From Dethiobacter alkaliphilus AHT 1 (GTDB taxonomy: Bacteria; Bacillota; Dethiobacteria; Dethiobacterales; Dethiobacteraceae), in the NCBI RefSeq assembly GCF_000174415.1, contig NZ_ACJM01000009.1, positions 62,001 through 126,000 of the forward strand: a stretch of 64,000 nt of DNA. Direction: 5' to 3'. Of this stretch, positions 42,062-50,742 are shown piece after piece. Position 1 is the first letter of the stretch. Each line of letters opens with the position of its first letter. Position numbers and translations under genes: made by a program. The notes under the pieces were generated by a model, which saw only the letters and a list, made by a program, of their open reading frames with translations, ran no database searches and was not told where the DNA came from.

Positions 42062-42547
42062 ATGGTGCAACAAAAGTATGTGGGGGTAATCGGAGCCGCT
42101 GAATGCGGAGTTGATGTGGTGGCGTTGGCAGAAGAAGTGGGTAACGTTGTGGCAAAAAGCGGTTCCGTTCTGGTGTGCGGCGGTCGCAGCGGGGTAATGG
42201 AAGCAGCGGCAAAAGGCGCCCGTGATGCGGGGGGGATAGCCATCGGCATCCTGCCGGGAGACGATCCCCGCAGCGGTAACAGCTACATTAATTTCGGCAT
42301 TGCCACCGGCATGGGGGATGCCCGCAATGTAATCATCGCCCGGACCTGTGATGTGCTGGTGGCGGTAACCGGCAGCTACGGTACACTTTCAGAAATCGGA
42401 CTGGCCATGAAAATGGGCAAACCGGTCATAGGCCTTAAAACATGGAGCTGCATCGACTATTGCGGCCAACCCGCCGCACTCCACGCAGCAGAAGATGTGG
42501 CGGATGTGGAGGAAATTTTAAATAAGCTCTTAAATAATAATGAGTGA
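42062..42547 (+). CDS. TIGR00725 family Rossmann-fold protein (LOG/YvdD-related)
   Basis: The 161-aa protein has VGVIGAAECG at the start, VLVCGGRSGVMEAAAKGA, and VAVTGSYGTLSEIGLAMKMG, the counterpart of the PGGxGTxxE motif of LOG cytokinin-activating phosphoribohydrolases. The first residues of that motif differ here (TGSYGT), as in the TIGR00725 group, whose function is unclear. It converges with yqeY and shares its terminator. Confidence 0.87.
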   Translation: MVQQKYVGVIGAAECGVDVVALAEEVGNVVAKSGSVLVCGGRSGVMEAAAKGARDAGGIAIGILPGDDPRSGNSYINFGIATGMGDARNVIIARTCDVLVAVTGSYGTLSEIGLAMKMGKPVIGLKTWSCIDYCGQPAALHAAEDVADVEEILNKLLNNNE

Positions 42548-42572
42548 GCGCCAATGCGCTCACTCATTGTTT
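42539..42572. terminator. Shared bidirectional terminator of the TIGR00725 gene and yqeY
   Basis: A 13-bp perfect stem AATGAGTGAGCGC / GCGCTCACTCATT with loop CAAT contains the stop codon of the plus-strand gene and abuts the stop of the minus-strand gene. Confidence 0.85.
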
Positions 42573-43008
42573 AAGCGAGTATTTTTTTAACCATGGCCTG
42601 TACACGGTTCCCATCCGCCCGGCCTTTAACCTGCGGCATCAGCTTACCCATCACTTTACCCATTTCTTTCATGGAAGTGACATTTTGCTCCTCAATAACC
42701 TGTTTGACCAGAGATTCCAATTCCTCATCGCTTAACTGTTGCGGCAGATAAACTTCCAGAATGGCGATTTCGTCTTCGGCCTGCTTGACCAAATCATCGC
42801 GATTTCCTTTCTGGTATTCTTCAATGGCGTTTCTACGCTGTTTTACCTCACGCTGCACCACGGTTAGCACTTCTTCCTCAGATAATTCAGTGCGCTTTTC
42901 TATAGCCTCGTTTTTAATGGAGGAAACCAATAAACGTAGTGTACTTAAGCGGAACTTATCCCCTGACTTTAAGGCTTGCTTCATATCGTTTTGAATTTGA
43001 GCTAACAT
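42571..43008 (-). CDS. yqeY: GatB/YqeY domain protein
   Basis: The 145-aa protein matches the C-terminal tRNA-binding domain of GatB as a free protein: DMKQALKSGDKFRLSTLR, then YLPQQLSDEEL, and GKVMGKLMPQVKGRADG near the end. It may assist tRNA-dependent amidation, but a function for free YqeY is not proven. AGGAGGGG precedes the start. Confidence 0.92.
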   Translation of the reverse strand: MLAQIQNDMKQALKSGDKFRLSTLRLLVSSIKNEAIEKRTELSEEEVLTVVQREVKQRRNAIEEYQKGNRDDLVKQAEDEIAILEVYLPQQLSDEELESLVKQVIEEQNVTSMKEMGKVMGKLMPQVKGRADGNRVQAMVKKILA

Positions 43009-43134
43009 GTTTTCCCCTCCTGGTAAATATTACTCTCTTTTTTGTTTATTATATTGTCTGCTAAGGAGAAAAGCAAATATCCGAAAAAATTTAAACAAAC
43101 AGTCACCGTAATGGCAAAGCTTCATATACTGAAA

Positions 43135-43196
43135 TATAATCCGGTAAACCGGGGACAACGGCGTCCTTTAATACAGGCGCTTTTGTTCCCGGTTTA
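43135..43196 (+). promoter_or_regulatory. asnB promoter -10 and large leader stem-loop
   Basis: TATAAT at 43135-43140 (weak TGGCAA 17 nt upstream) is followed at once by a 14-bp stem: TAAACCGGGGACAA (43145-43158) with TTGTTCCCGGTTTA (43183-43196), one G-T pair. The stem would sit at the 5' end of the asnB mRNA. No T-box sequence is present. Confidence 0.55.
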
Positions 43197-43224
43197 TATT
43201 ATTTTGGAGGGTGGAGGGATAACA

Positions 43225-45075
43225 ATGTGCGGGATAGCAGGTTGGATTAATTACAGAGACGATTTAACGGATAAAGAGCACATAGTGGAGCGCATGCATC
43301 AGGTAATGGAGCCTCGCGGACCCGATGCCGACGGTTGCTACCTGTCCAGGCACGCTGCGTTGGGCCATCGCCGTTTGATTGTTGTGGACCCGGCAGGCGG
43401 CGCCCAGCCCATGATCAGGCAGAACAAAGGGGAAACATATGTCCTGGTCTACAACGGCGAGCTTTACAATACCGAAGAGATACGAGCACAGCTGGAAAGT
43501 ATAGGCTACTCTTTTTCAGGTCATTCCGACACCGAAGTGCTGCTTTTGTCCTACATTGCCTGGGGGGCTCAATGCTTGCAGCGGTTAAACGGTATCTTTG
43601 CATTTGCCGTCTGGGAAGAGAAAGGGCAAAAGCTGTTTATGGCCCGTGACAGGCTGGGGGTCAAACCACTGTTTTTTACGGAAACAGACAGCTCATTTAT
43701 CTTTGCCTCGGAGCTAAAAGGCCTTCTGCAGCACCCTGCCGTAACTCCCCGGCTGGATGCGGAAGGGTTGGCGGAAATATTAGTTATGGCGCCGTCCCGT
43801 ACTCCGGGACACGGAGTATTCAAAGGAGTAAAGGAGTTAAAGCCCGGTCATTACCTGCAGCTGGATAAAAAAGGAGGCTGCCGACAGTTAAAGTATTGGT
43901 CTTTGGAGAGCATGCCGCACCAAGACGATTTAGACACCACAGTGGAGACTGTGCGATATCTGGTTCAGGATGCGGTAAAGCGGCAGTTGGTAGCCGATGT
44001 TCCGGTGGCCACCTTCCTTTCCGGAGGGTTGGATTCCAGTGCGCTCACCGCCATTGCGGCCAGTCATTTTGCTAAAAAGGGTATTGCTCCGCTTCATTCC
44101 TATTCTGTGGATTACGCCGACAATGATAAATATTTCCAAAGCAGCACGTTTCAGCCCAACGCTGATGCACCGTGGGTAGAGCTGGTATCTCAAAAAGTAG
44201 GTACCACTCATCACTATAATTTTCTACAGATTCCGCAGCTGGCCCATTCCCTCCATGAAGCTCTGCTGGCCCGTGATTTGCCGGGTATGGCCGATGTGGA
44301 CTCGTCACTACTTATGTTTTGTCGCGAAGTAAAAAAGGATGTAACGGTGGTTTTGTCCGGAGAATGCGCCGATGAGGTGTTTGGCGGCTATCCCTGGTTC
44401 ACACGACAGGAAGAATTGTTTGCCCCGTCGTTTCCCTGGATTCGCAATGTGGAAGAAAGGATGAAGCTGTTTTCTGCCGGCTTGGTTGCTGCTGTAAAAC
44501 CTGCTGATTATGTCCGAGAGCGTTATAACGATGCTTTACGGGAAGTGCCGCGCCTGCCGGGGGAAAGTAAAACAGAAGCCCGGATGCGGGAGATGTTTTA
44601 TTTGAATATTACCCGTTTTATGCCCACACTTTTGGACCGTAAAGACAGAATGAGCATGGCCGTAGGTCTGGAAGCCCGGGTACCATTCTGTGATCATCGG
44701 TTGGTGGAATATGTGTGGAATATCCCCTGGTCCATGAAACACTACAACAACATGGAAAAAGGGATTTTACGCCTGGCACTGGCAGGGATTGTTCCCGATG
44801 AAGTGCTAAATCGTAAGAAAAGTCCTTATCCCAAAACACATCACCCCCAATACCTGGAATTAGTGAGCCGGGGAGTGAAGCGTATCCTGGACGATTCCAC
44901 GGCTCCCTTGCATCAACTGGTAAATGCTGAAGCGGTGCGAACGTTTATAAATTCTGAAGGTGCTGCCGCTAATTTTCCCTGGTTCGGCCAGTTGATGGGA
45001 GGGCCGCAGCTATTAGCGTATTTCATCCAGCTAAATTATTGGCTGAGGGAATACGGCGTGGAAATAGAAGTATAG
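43225..45075 (+). CDS. asnB: Asparagine synthase (glutamine-hydrolysing)
   Basis: The 616-aa enzyme has the N-terminal Ntn glutaminase domain beginning MCGIAGW (Cys 2 nucleophile, RGPDADG), and a synthetase domain with the ATP pyrophosphatase loop LSGGLDSSAL near 265, followed by SGECADEVFGGYPW. Length is that of the long AsnB form. ATG 43225 is chosen since Cys must be residue 2 and GGAGGG lies upstream; a longer open frame upstream is not real. Free-standing AsnB of this size can also amidate cell-wall precursors. Confidence 0.93.
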   Translation: MCGIAGWINYRDDLTDKEHIVERMHQVMEPRGPDADGCYLSRHAALGHRRLIVVDPAGGAQPMIRQNKGETYVLVYNGELYNTEEIRAQLESIGYSFSGHSDTEVLLLSYIAWGAQCLQRLNGIFAFAVWEEKGQKLFMARDRLGVKPLFFTETDSSFIFASELKGLLQHPAVTPRLDAEGLAEILVMAPSRTPGHGVFKGVKELKPGHYLQLDKKGGCRQLKYWSLESMPHQDDLDTTVETVRYLVQDAVKRQLVADVPVATFLSGGLDSSALTAIAASHFAKKGIAPLHSYSVDYADNDKYFQSSTFQPNADAPWVELVSQKVGTTHHYNFLQIPQLAHSLHEALLARDLPGMADVDSSLLMFCREVKKDVTVVLSGECADEVFGGYPWFTRQEELFAPSFPWIRNVEERMKLFSAGLVAAVKPADYVRERYNDALREVPRLPGESKTEARMREMFYLNITRFMPTLLDRKDRMSMAVGLEARVPFCDHRLVEYVWNIPWSMKHYNNMEKGILRLALAGIVPDEVLNRKKSPYPKTHHPQYLELVSRGVKRILDDSTAPLHQLVNAEAVRTFINSEGAAANFPWFGQLMGGPQLLAYFIQLNYWLREYGVEIEV

Positions 45076-45079
45076 CGGC

Positions 45080-45117
45080 AAAAAAAAAGAGGGCTAAACC
45101 TTGTAGGTCAGCCCTCT
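45080..45117 (-). terminator. Terminator of the SpoIID-domain gene
   Basis: AGAGGGCT (45088-45095) / AGCCCTCT (45110-45117) with an inner ACCT/AGGT pair; the A-run at 45080-45088 is a T-run on the minus strand. Confidence 0.75.
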
Positions 45118-45213
45118 ATGGGGGAGAGGTAGAATGGACCGTATCAATTGTTCATTGAATACCGGTACGTCTCTAGAATGTAGTACACCGCATCTAAAGT
45201 CATGAATAAATAA

Positions 45214-47355
45214 TTAATATAACTGTTCCAATACAGTCCCCGGATAAAAATGCGCCAGAATCTGCTCAAAATTATAGCCGTTTTCTGCCAGGCCGCGGAC
45301 GCCAAATTGGCTCATTCCCACTCCATGGCCGTTTCCGCCACCGCGGAAACGAATGTTTGTGATTTGATTGTTGTTGTCCCGTTCTATATCCAGCACCATA
45401 AATGTGCTGGGCAAAATGGTGTAATTGGACAGCGTGGAGCCGTCATGGCGTTTAAGAATGATATCGCGGCTGCCGCTGGTTCTGACCGGCCGCAGCGTAA
45501 AGCGGATTGTATATTCCTTCAGCAAACGATAGGTGCCGTTTTCGCCTGCGATTTCCAACTCCATAATATTGCCGCCTTCACCGCGTTGAATTACCCGCAG
45601 GTCCTCTAATTTTCCCAGGGGGTCGGCGGGGATTTCTTTTGCTACAAACCGGCCGTTTTCTTCAGTAAGCACATAATCAGACTGCGCCCGCTGCCTTTCC
45701 GGCAGAAACTGCTTGATGGAATCTTCCAGTTCTTCTCTGGTCATTTCCACTTCCCAGCGGAACCAGGGTGAAGCTTTGTCATAACTGTCCCAGTCACCGG
45801 AAGTAAAAAACTTCCGGGCGCCTTCTTCGCCTGACACATCGGGCAGTGAACCGCTCTTAAGCTGAGGGCCGGAAACCAGATAAGAAACAGGGGAAGCGGG
45901 AAAGGCCCCGGTTGCCGGATCATGCCACACTTCCTCAAAGTTGGCGGTTACGCCGGAAGAGGTGGAGAAGAAACGGGTATCGGCAATGGCGTCACCATAG
46001 GTTAATATACGACCGGATGTTTCGTTTACCGCCCTGGTACTCTCCGGGTATTCGGGAACATTGTTGTAGACCTGAGAGGACACGCTGTCATCCACATGGG
46101 CGGCATAGGCACGAAAACCGCTGCGATAGATGGAGGATACTGCATAGGAACGGGCTGCCACCGCCTGAACTTTAAGCGGTTCAACACCAAAGGAAACCGG
46201 CATCTCACTGGGCACCACAGAATACAGGTACGTATCCAGCGGTACTTCATTGACAAGCTGGAGCTGGCCGTTAAATGCCCTGACTTCCAAATGTCCCGCA
46301 TATGACGGGGTAAAGCGCGGGTTGCCCCGGCTTAGCGAATCTATGCTAATCCGACCACTGTCGGCAGTAATATAGAGGCGGTTGTCAAAACCCTGGCTTT
46401 CACCGGAAGGCAGTACTACCCGAACTTCATTATCTGATGCAGTGATGGTAACTACTCCCGCCGCTGCCCGCAGAGAATTGCCGGATATTCTGTCTTCCAG
46501 AGTCAGCGGACTTTGTCCCGATAACTGCACATTCTCATGTAAAAGTCCGCGGAAATCTGTGGTGTTTAGTGCCGCCCGAATGGTTTGTGGGACAAATTCT
46601 TCGGGCATCGTTACTGCTTTAATCAGATCGTCCTGCCAGTAAACGGTGAGATTTTCCATGCCTACTATCAAATCGCTTCTGTCTGCGGTATGAAGCCCTT
46701 CTTCCTGCCGGAAAAACGCTGTATCCTCCGTAGTGGGTAAAAATCCCGCCAGTTCCCCTTCCAGCGTCGCCTCAGTAACGGTAAGCAGTTTATTTATCTC
46801 CCCTGGTGTAAATGCCGCAAAATAGGCAATCTCATCTCCCACCCCCACAAGCATCCCCGCTTTGGGTGCCCCTTCACCTGCGCTTTGGATGTCGGCGGAG
46901 CGATTAAATGAAAGTTCCAGTCCGTCGGCGGTGAGAAAGGTTACGGTCTCCGGCGTTTCGTTCAGGACTATGGCCACCGGAACAAGTGCTAATTCAGGAA
47001 AAGAGCTGATTTTCCAACCCTGTGGAGTTCTGGCCATTTGTGCCTCAACCATATGAGATCTGTCTTCTCCCAGCCCCATTACTAATGAAACTGTGGCACT
47101 GTTGAAAGATTGTAACCGGATTTCTTCAATCTCTTCCAAAAAAAACAGTTCGGAGTCGGCCAGAGATTTTAGCAGGGCCTCTTTCCCCTGAAAGCTCTCA
47201 TCCAGATAATCTGCAGCAACCTCTTTGCCCTGGCCGGCACCGGAAAAGAATTGCTGTATAGTATTATGGATATCCTGTCTGGCCTGCTGCATAACCAAAA
47301 AGGCTACCACTGCGGCAACGACCATTAAGCCCAGAATCAATGCAGCTTTTCTCAT
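45214..47355 (-). CDS. SpoIID/LytB domain protein with N-terminal membrane anchor
   Basis: The 713-aa protein has a membrane anchor (about residues 4-21), a long N-terminal region without known family, and a SpoIID domain in the C-terminal half: LDTYLYSVVPSEMPVSFGVEPLKVQAVAARSY and the end block GNGHGVGMSQFGVRGLAENG. SpoIID is a lytic transglycosylase of forespore engulfment, about 340 aa; this protein is twice that size and its neighbours are not the usual spoIID ones, so it is more likely a LytB-like cell-wall factor. AAGGAGG before the start at 47355 decides against longer frames. Confidence 0.85.
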   Translation of the reverse strand: MRKAALILGLMVVAAVVAFLVMQQARQDIHNTIQQFFSGAGQGKEVAADYLDESFQGKEALLKSLADSELFFLEEIEEIRLQSFNSATVSLVMGLGEDRSHMVEAQMARTPQGWKISSFPELALVPVAIVLNETPETVTFLTADGLELSFNRSADIQSAGEGAPKAGMLVGVGDEIAYFAAFTPGEINKLLTVTEATLEGELAGFLPTTEDTAFFRQEEGLHTADRSDLIVGMENLTVYWQDDLIKAVTMPEEFVPQTIRAALNTTDFRGLLHENVQLSGQSPLTLEDRISGNSLRAAAGVVTITASDNEVRVVLPSGESQGFDNRLYITADSGRISIDSLSRGNPRFTPSYAGHLEVRAFNGQLQLVNEVPLDTYLYSVVPSEMPVSFGVEPLKVQAVAARSYAVSSIYRSGFRAYAAHVDDSVSSQVYNNVPEYPESTRAVNETSGRILTYGDAIADTRFFSTSSGVTANFEEVWHDPATGAFPASPVSYLVSGPQLKSGSLPDVSGEEGARKFFTSGDWDSYDKASPWFRWEVEMTREELEDSIKQFLPERQRAQSDYVLTEENGRFVAKEIPADPLGKLEDLRVIQRGEGGNIMELEIAGENGTYRLLKEYTIRFTLRPVRTSGSRDIILKRHDGSTLSNYTILPSTFMVLDIERDNNNQITNIRFRGGGNGHGVGMSQFGVRGLAENGYNFEQILAHFYPGTVLEQLY

Positions 47356-47496
47356 AGTAAAAGCCTCCTTAGAATTCCTTTGGCGAATATTTGCTATCTG
47401 TCTCTGTTTAAATTCCCTATGTATTATCCTCTTCCTGCGCATTAGGAAAACTTAAAATATGTTATATATGTATAACTATGCCCATCTTTCATGCTC

Positions 47497-47525
47497 TTGA
47501 CACGAACACATGTTTGTTATATATT
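47497..47525 (+). promoter_or_regulatory. Sigma-A promoter of the YifB-type ATPase gene
   Basis: TTGACA (47497-47502), a 17-nt spacer and TATATT (47520-47525), 34 nt before the start. Confidence 0.85.
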
Positions 47526-47558
47526 AAGGATATAATTGGAAGAATAGGGGGCGATGAG

Positions 47559-49091
47559 ATGCTGGCCACAGTGACCGGCTGTACCGTTGTCGGCATTGAA
47601 GGCAGATTGGTTGATGTGGAGGTTTATCTGTCCGCACAACTACCCAGCTTTGACATCGTAGGCCTGCCCGATACTGCGGTCCGGGAGGCGCGGGACCGGG
47701 TGCGGGCGGCTGTTAAAAACAGCGGGTTTAGCTTCCCACAGCAGAGGATAATTGTTAATCTGGCTCCCGCCGATTTAAAAAAAGAAGGTCCCCAGTTGGA
47801 TTTAGCACTGGCCGTTGGCATTTTAAAGGCCAGCGGCCAGCTTTTTTTATCTGAAGTCCCACTGGCGGTGCTTGGCGAATTGGCTTTGGACGGGACTCTG
47901 CGACCGGTAAGGGGAGTACTGTCCATGGTGATGGCGGCCCGGGAAGCGGGGTTTCGTCTGGTTTTGGTACCGCTGGAGAATGCGGCGGAAGCCCGGCTGG
48001 TGGGTGGAGTGCAGGTGCTTGGAGCCAGTTCCCTGTCGGAAGCATTGGAAATCGTAACCGGTGAGAAAGAGCCGCCACCGGTGCCGCAACAGAAAGAAAA
48101 CCCGGCACCACCCCAGGCCGACTTTGGCCAGGTTAAAGGACAGGAAGGGGCAAAACGTGCGCTGGAAGTAGCGGCGGCAGGCGGCCATAGTGTGTTGATG
48201 TGCGGGCCTCCGGGATCAGGTAAAACAATGCTGGCTCGCTGCGTCCCGTCCATATTGCCGCCCCTTTCCCTGGAAGAAAGCCTGGAGACCACAAAAATAT
48301 TCAGCGCCGCCGGACTTCTTAAGGCGGCGGCCACCCGCATCAGCAGGCGCCCCTTTCGCAGTCCTCACCATACCGTAACTGCCGCCGCTCTTTGCGGGGG
48401 AGGCCGCTATCCCCGGCCAGGGGAAGTATCACTGGCACATAACGGCGTTTTGTTTCTTGATGAGCTACCCGAGTTTCGCCGGGAGACGCTGGAGGTGCTG
48501 CGCCAACCTCTGGAGGAGGGGAATGTCACCGTGGCCCGGCTGCAGGCAACATATACATATCCTGCAAACTTTATGCTCCTTGCTTCAATGAATCCCTGTC
48601 CCTGCGGAATGCTCTCTGATCCTGCGGTGGAGTGTGCCTGCAGCGAGTGGCAGGTGCGCCGCTACCGCCAGAAAATCTCCGGTCCATTACTTGACCGTAT
48701 GGATCTGTTTGTAGATGTAATGCGCCTTTGTTATGACGAAGTGTCAGGCAAAGGAGACGGGGAGCCGTCAAAAAATATAGCGCGTCGCGTATCCCAGGCT
48801 CGGGACCTGCAGCGCCAACGCTTTGCGCAGTCAGAAATTTCCTGCAATGCCCAAATGGGGACAAAAGAGTTGCAAGTTTTTTGTCAGCTGGATGCCGCCG
48901 GCCGGGATATACTCCGACATGCCTTCTCCCGGCTGCATCTGTCGGCACGGGCTTATGACCGTATTCTCAAGGTAGCCCGTACAGTAGCCGATTTAGATGG
49001 AGAGACCCGCATACTTCCCCGGCATTTGGCTGAAGCCATAGGTTATCGCCAGGCCGAGACTTCTCCCCGTCTGGCCATGACCAGAGCTTAA
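47559..49091 (+). CDS. comM: YifB/ComM family Mg-chelatase-like AAA+ ATPase
   Basis: The 510-aa protein has an N-terminal Lon-substrate-like domain (VDVEVYLSAQLPSFDIVGLPD), Walker A CGPPGSGKTML near residue 216, Walker B VLFLDELPEF, and a C-terminal Mg_chelatase_C domain. ComM helicases aid branch migration during uptake of foreign DNA. AGGGGG 8 nt before ATG 47559 sets the start. The dprA-topA genes often found next to it are absent. Confidence 0.92.
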   Translation: MLATVTGCTVVGIEGRLVDVEVYLSAQLPSFDIVGLPDTAVREARDRVRAAVKNSGFSFPQQRIIVNLAPADLKKEGPQLDLALAVGILKASGQLFLSEVPLAVLGELALDGTLRPVRGVLSMVMAAREAGFRLVLVPLENAAEARLVGGVQVLGASSLSEALEIVTGEKEPPPVPQQKENPAPPQADFGQVKGQEGAKRALEVAAAGGHSVLMCGPPGSGKTMLARCVPSILPPLSLEESLETTKIFSAAGLLKAAATRISRRPFRSPHHTVTAAALCGGGRYPRPGEVSLAHNGVLFLDELPEFRRETLEVLRQPLEEGNVTVARLQATYTYPANFMLLASMNPCPCGMLSDPAVECACSEWQVRRYRQKISGPLLDRMDLFVDVMRLCYDEVSGKGDGEPSKNIARRVSQARDLQRQRFAQSEISCNAQMGTKELQVFCQLDAAGRDILRHAFSRLHLSARAYDRILKVARTVADLDGETRILPRHLAEAIGYRQAETSPRLAMTRA

Positions 49092-49273
49092 GAGATGTAC
49101 AATCTGAAAGGCGATTCAAAAAGATAGAATAAGTTGTCAGAATTCTAATAACTAAAAATCTTAAAAGTTAAACAATTAGCTATTTCATAGTCAATGGGCA
49201 CCAACTGCGCTATAATGATAAAAAGCATTACCACAGCTGCCAACTTGGTGATGCTAAAAGAGGAGGAAGCAAA

Positions 49274-49429
49274 ATGTTTGTGATTTTATTGACCGCACTT
49301 GTTGTTGCCGGCTTGTTTATCTTTGATAATCTGATTGACGGTGACAAATTATTTCACATTGAGAATGTGGAACAAGAGCGAAACATATGTCCCTTTACCA
49401 CAGTAGAAGCATTCGTTCTGAGTAAGTAA
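49274..49429 (+). CDS. 51-aa single-pass membrane protein of unknown function
   Basis: ATG 49274 follows GAGGAGG at 7-nt spacing; the frame ends TAA 49427-49429. The peptide has one hydrophobic N-terminal segment (VILLTALVVAGLFIF) and a charged tail with a single Cys (ERNICPF). A terminator directly follows, which supports a real gene. TATAAT at 49211-49216 may be its -10. The 180 nt upstream hold nothing else clear. Confidence 0.65.
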   Translation: MFVILLTALVVAGLFIFDNLIDGDKLFHIENVEQERNICPFTTVEAFVLSK

Positions 49430-49435
49430 CTAAAG

Positions 49436-49466
49436 AAACAGGCCCGTCAACAGGGCCTGTTTTTTT
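49436..49466 (+). terminator. Intrinsic terminator after the 51-aa gene
   Basis: Stem AAACAGGCCC / GGGCCTGTTT followed by T's. Confidence 0.9.
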
Positions 49467-49599
49467 GTTCCGGTTTTGTGCCGGATAGCAAACCTGCGGC
49501 GGTATAGAGAATTGAAACGCCTATGCTTTTCCTGAAAGGATTTGTGACGGTAAAAGAGAACTTAAACATAAAATGACACTGAGAAGAGGTGTTCTTAAT

Positions 49600-50226
49600 A
49601 TGACTAAATGCGCAACTTGTGGTGCATATCGCTGTAAAGAAAATGGCCCGGAATTTCCCGGTTTTTGCCCGGGGAAAAATGAAGAGGAGTTAATCCGTGA
49701 GGCCATAACCTGTTATGAGAATGAGGATCGGGAAACTGCCCATGCTGCCGCTGAAGTGGAGGCCACCGGTTATGGCAGCTGGCCGCGGGTACGTGAAATT
49801 ATGGAATTTGCAAACCGGCTGGGTAACAAAAAAATAGGCCTGGCTTTTTGTCTGGGACTGCGCCAGGAAGCCCGGATCTTTGCCGATATTCTCACTGCTA
49901 ATGGCTTTGAAGTGGTTTCAGCCATCTGCAAAACCGGAGCGGTGGATAAGGAGGAAATTGGTATCTCTCCTCAATGCAAAGTGAATCCGGGCCAGTTTGA
50001 AGCAATCTGTAATCCGGCGGCCCAGGCGGCCATTTTGGACAATGCCGGTAGCGAACTCAGTGTTTTGCTGGGCCTGTGTGTTGGGCACGATACCCTTTTT
50101 ATCAAACACTCCAAAGCACCGGTAACCACGTTGGCCGTAAAAGACCGGGTGTTGGCCCATAACCCTCTGGGTGCTCTTTATGCCGGCCATTATTATCATA
50201 AGAAGCTAATGGGAAAAAATAAATAA
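49600..50226 (+). CDS. DUF1847 family Cys-rich metal-binding protein
   Basis: The 208-aa protein starts MTKCATCGAYRC, a cysteine cluster, and has further Cys in FCPG, ICKTGAV, QCKVNP, ICNP and GLCVGHD, with the end HNPLGALYAGHYYHKKL. This pattern is DUF1847, annotated as metal-binding and common in anaerobes; the cofactor and reaction are not known. AGAGGTG lies before ATG 49600. Confidence 0.85.
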   Translation: MTKCATCGAYRCKENGPEFPGFCPGKNEEELIREAITCYENEDRETAHAAAEVEATGYGSWPRVREIMEFANRLGNKKIGLAFCLGLRQEARIFADILTANGFEVVSAICKTGAVDKEEIGISPQCKVNPGQFEAICNPAAQAAILDNAGSELSVLLGLCVGHDTLFIKHSKAPVTTLAVKDRVLAHNPLGALYAGHYYHKKLMGKNK

Positions 50227-50241
50227 CCGCCAAACGGCGGT

Positions 50242-50664
50242 CTAATGTTTGCCCTGTGCAAGCAGCTGTTGATGTAATTTGTCCAGTGTTTCCACGTTAT
50301 TTTCCCAATAAAGGGTTTGCCTTGCTTCTTCGTAGGAAAGCCACTTACATTCGGTATGCTCAAATGATATTTCAATTTCCGGCGGATCTGTTACTTCCAC
50401 CGCCAAGACAGATACGGAGCAGGATGTCCCGTTCATATCAAAGAAAAAATAATGATTGGGATCTGTAACCCGCTCATATTCTTCAATACCCGTTTCTTCG
50501 GTTAACTCCCGCAATGCCGCATGGCGGTTTGTCTCCGGCTCGTCAATAAAGCCGGTCACCGGCTGCCAATAGCCCCCCAGTTTTGGATTGCGTTTTAACA
50601 GGAGATAGCGGGGCTCTCCGTTTTGCCATTTGTATAAGAAAACCATGATACAACGAACTGTCAT
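50242..50664 (-). CDS. Nudix hydrolase
   Basis: The 140-aa protein has a complete Nudix box GFIDEPETNRHAALRELTEE followed by TGI, so Mg-dependent hydrolysis of a nucleoside diphosphate-X substrate is expected. The general form resembles dihydroneopterin-triphosphate-type or MutT-like enzymes, but the substrate is unknown. GGGGGAA 8 nt before the start at 50664 decides against a longer frame. Confidence 0.88.
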   Translation of the reverse strand: MTVRCIMVFLYKWQNGEPRYLLLKRNPKLGGYWQPVTGFIDEPETNRHAALRELTEETGIEEYERVTDPNHYFFFDMNGTSCSVSVLAVEVTDPPEIEISFEHTECKWLSYEEARQTLYWENNVETLDKLHQQLLAQGKH

Positions 50665-50742
50665 AGACAGATTCCCCCTTAAAAATAATATACCCAAAAA
50701 AGCCTGCTCTCGCAATAACAAACATCTTACAATGGAGGACCC

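Noticed and set aside
43042-43224. N-terminal extension of asnB
   Set aside because: The class II amidotransferase needs Cys at residue 2 of MCGIAG; the extension covers a promoter-like box and a large stem-loop.
43042-43224. T-box riboswitch upstream of asnB
   Set aside because: No T-box sequence (AGGGTGGNACCGCG-like) or specifier arrangement is present; only one long stem-loop is seen.
47624-48340. Minus-strand frame of 238 codons inside the ComM gene
   Set aside because: It is antisense to the conserved N-terminal and Walker A regions and has shadow-type composition.
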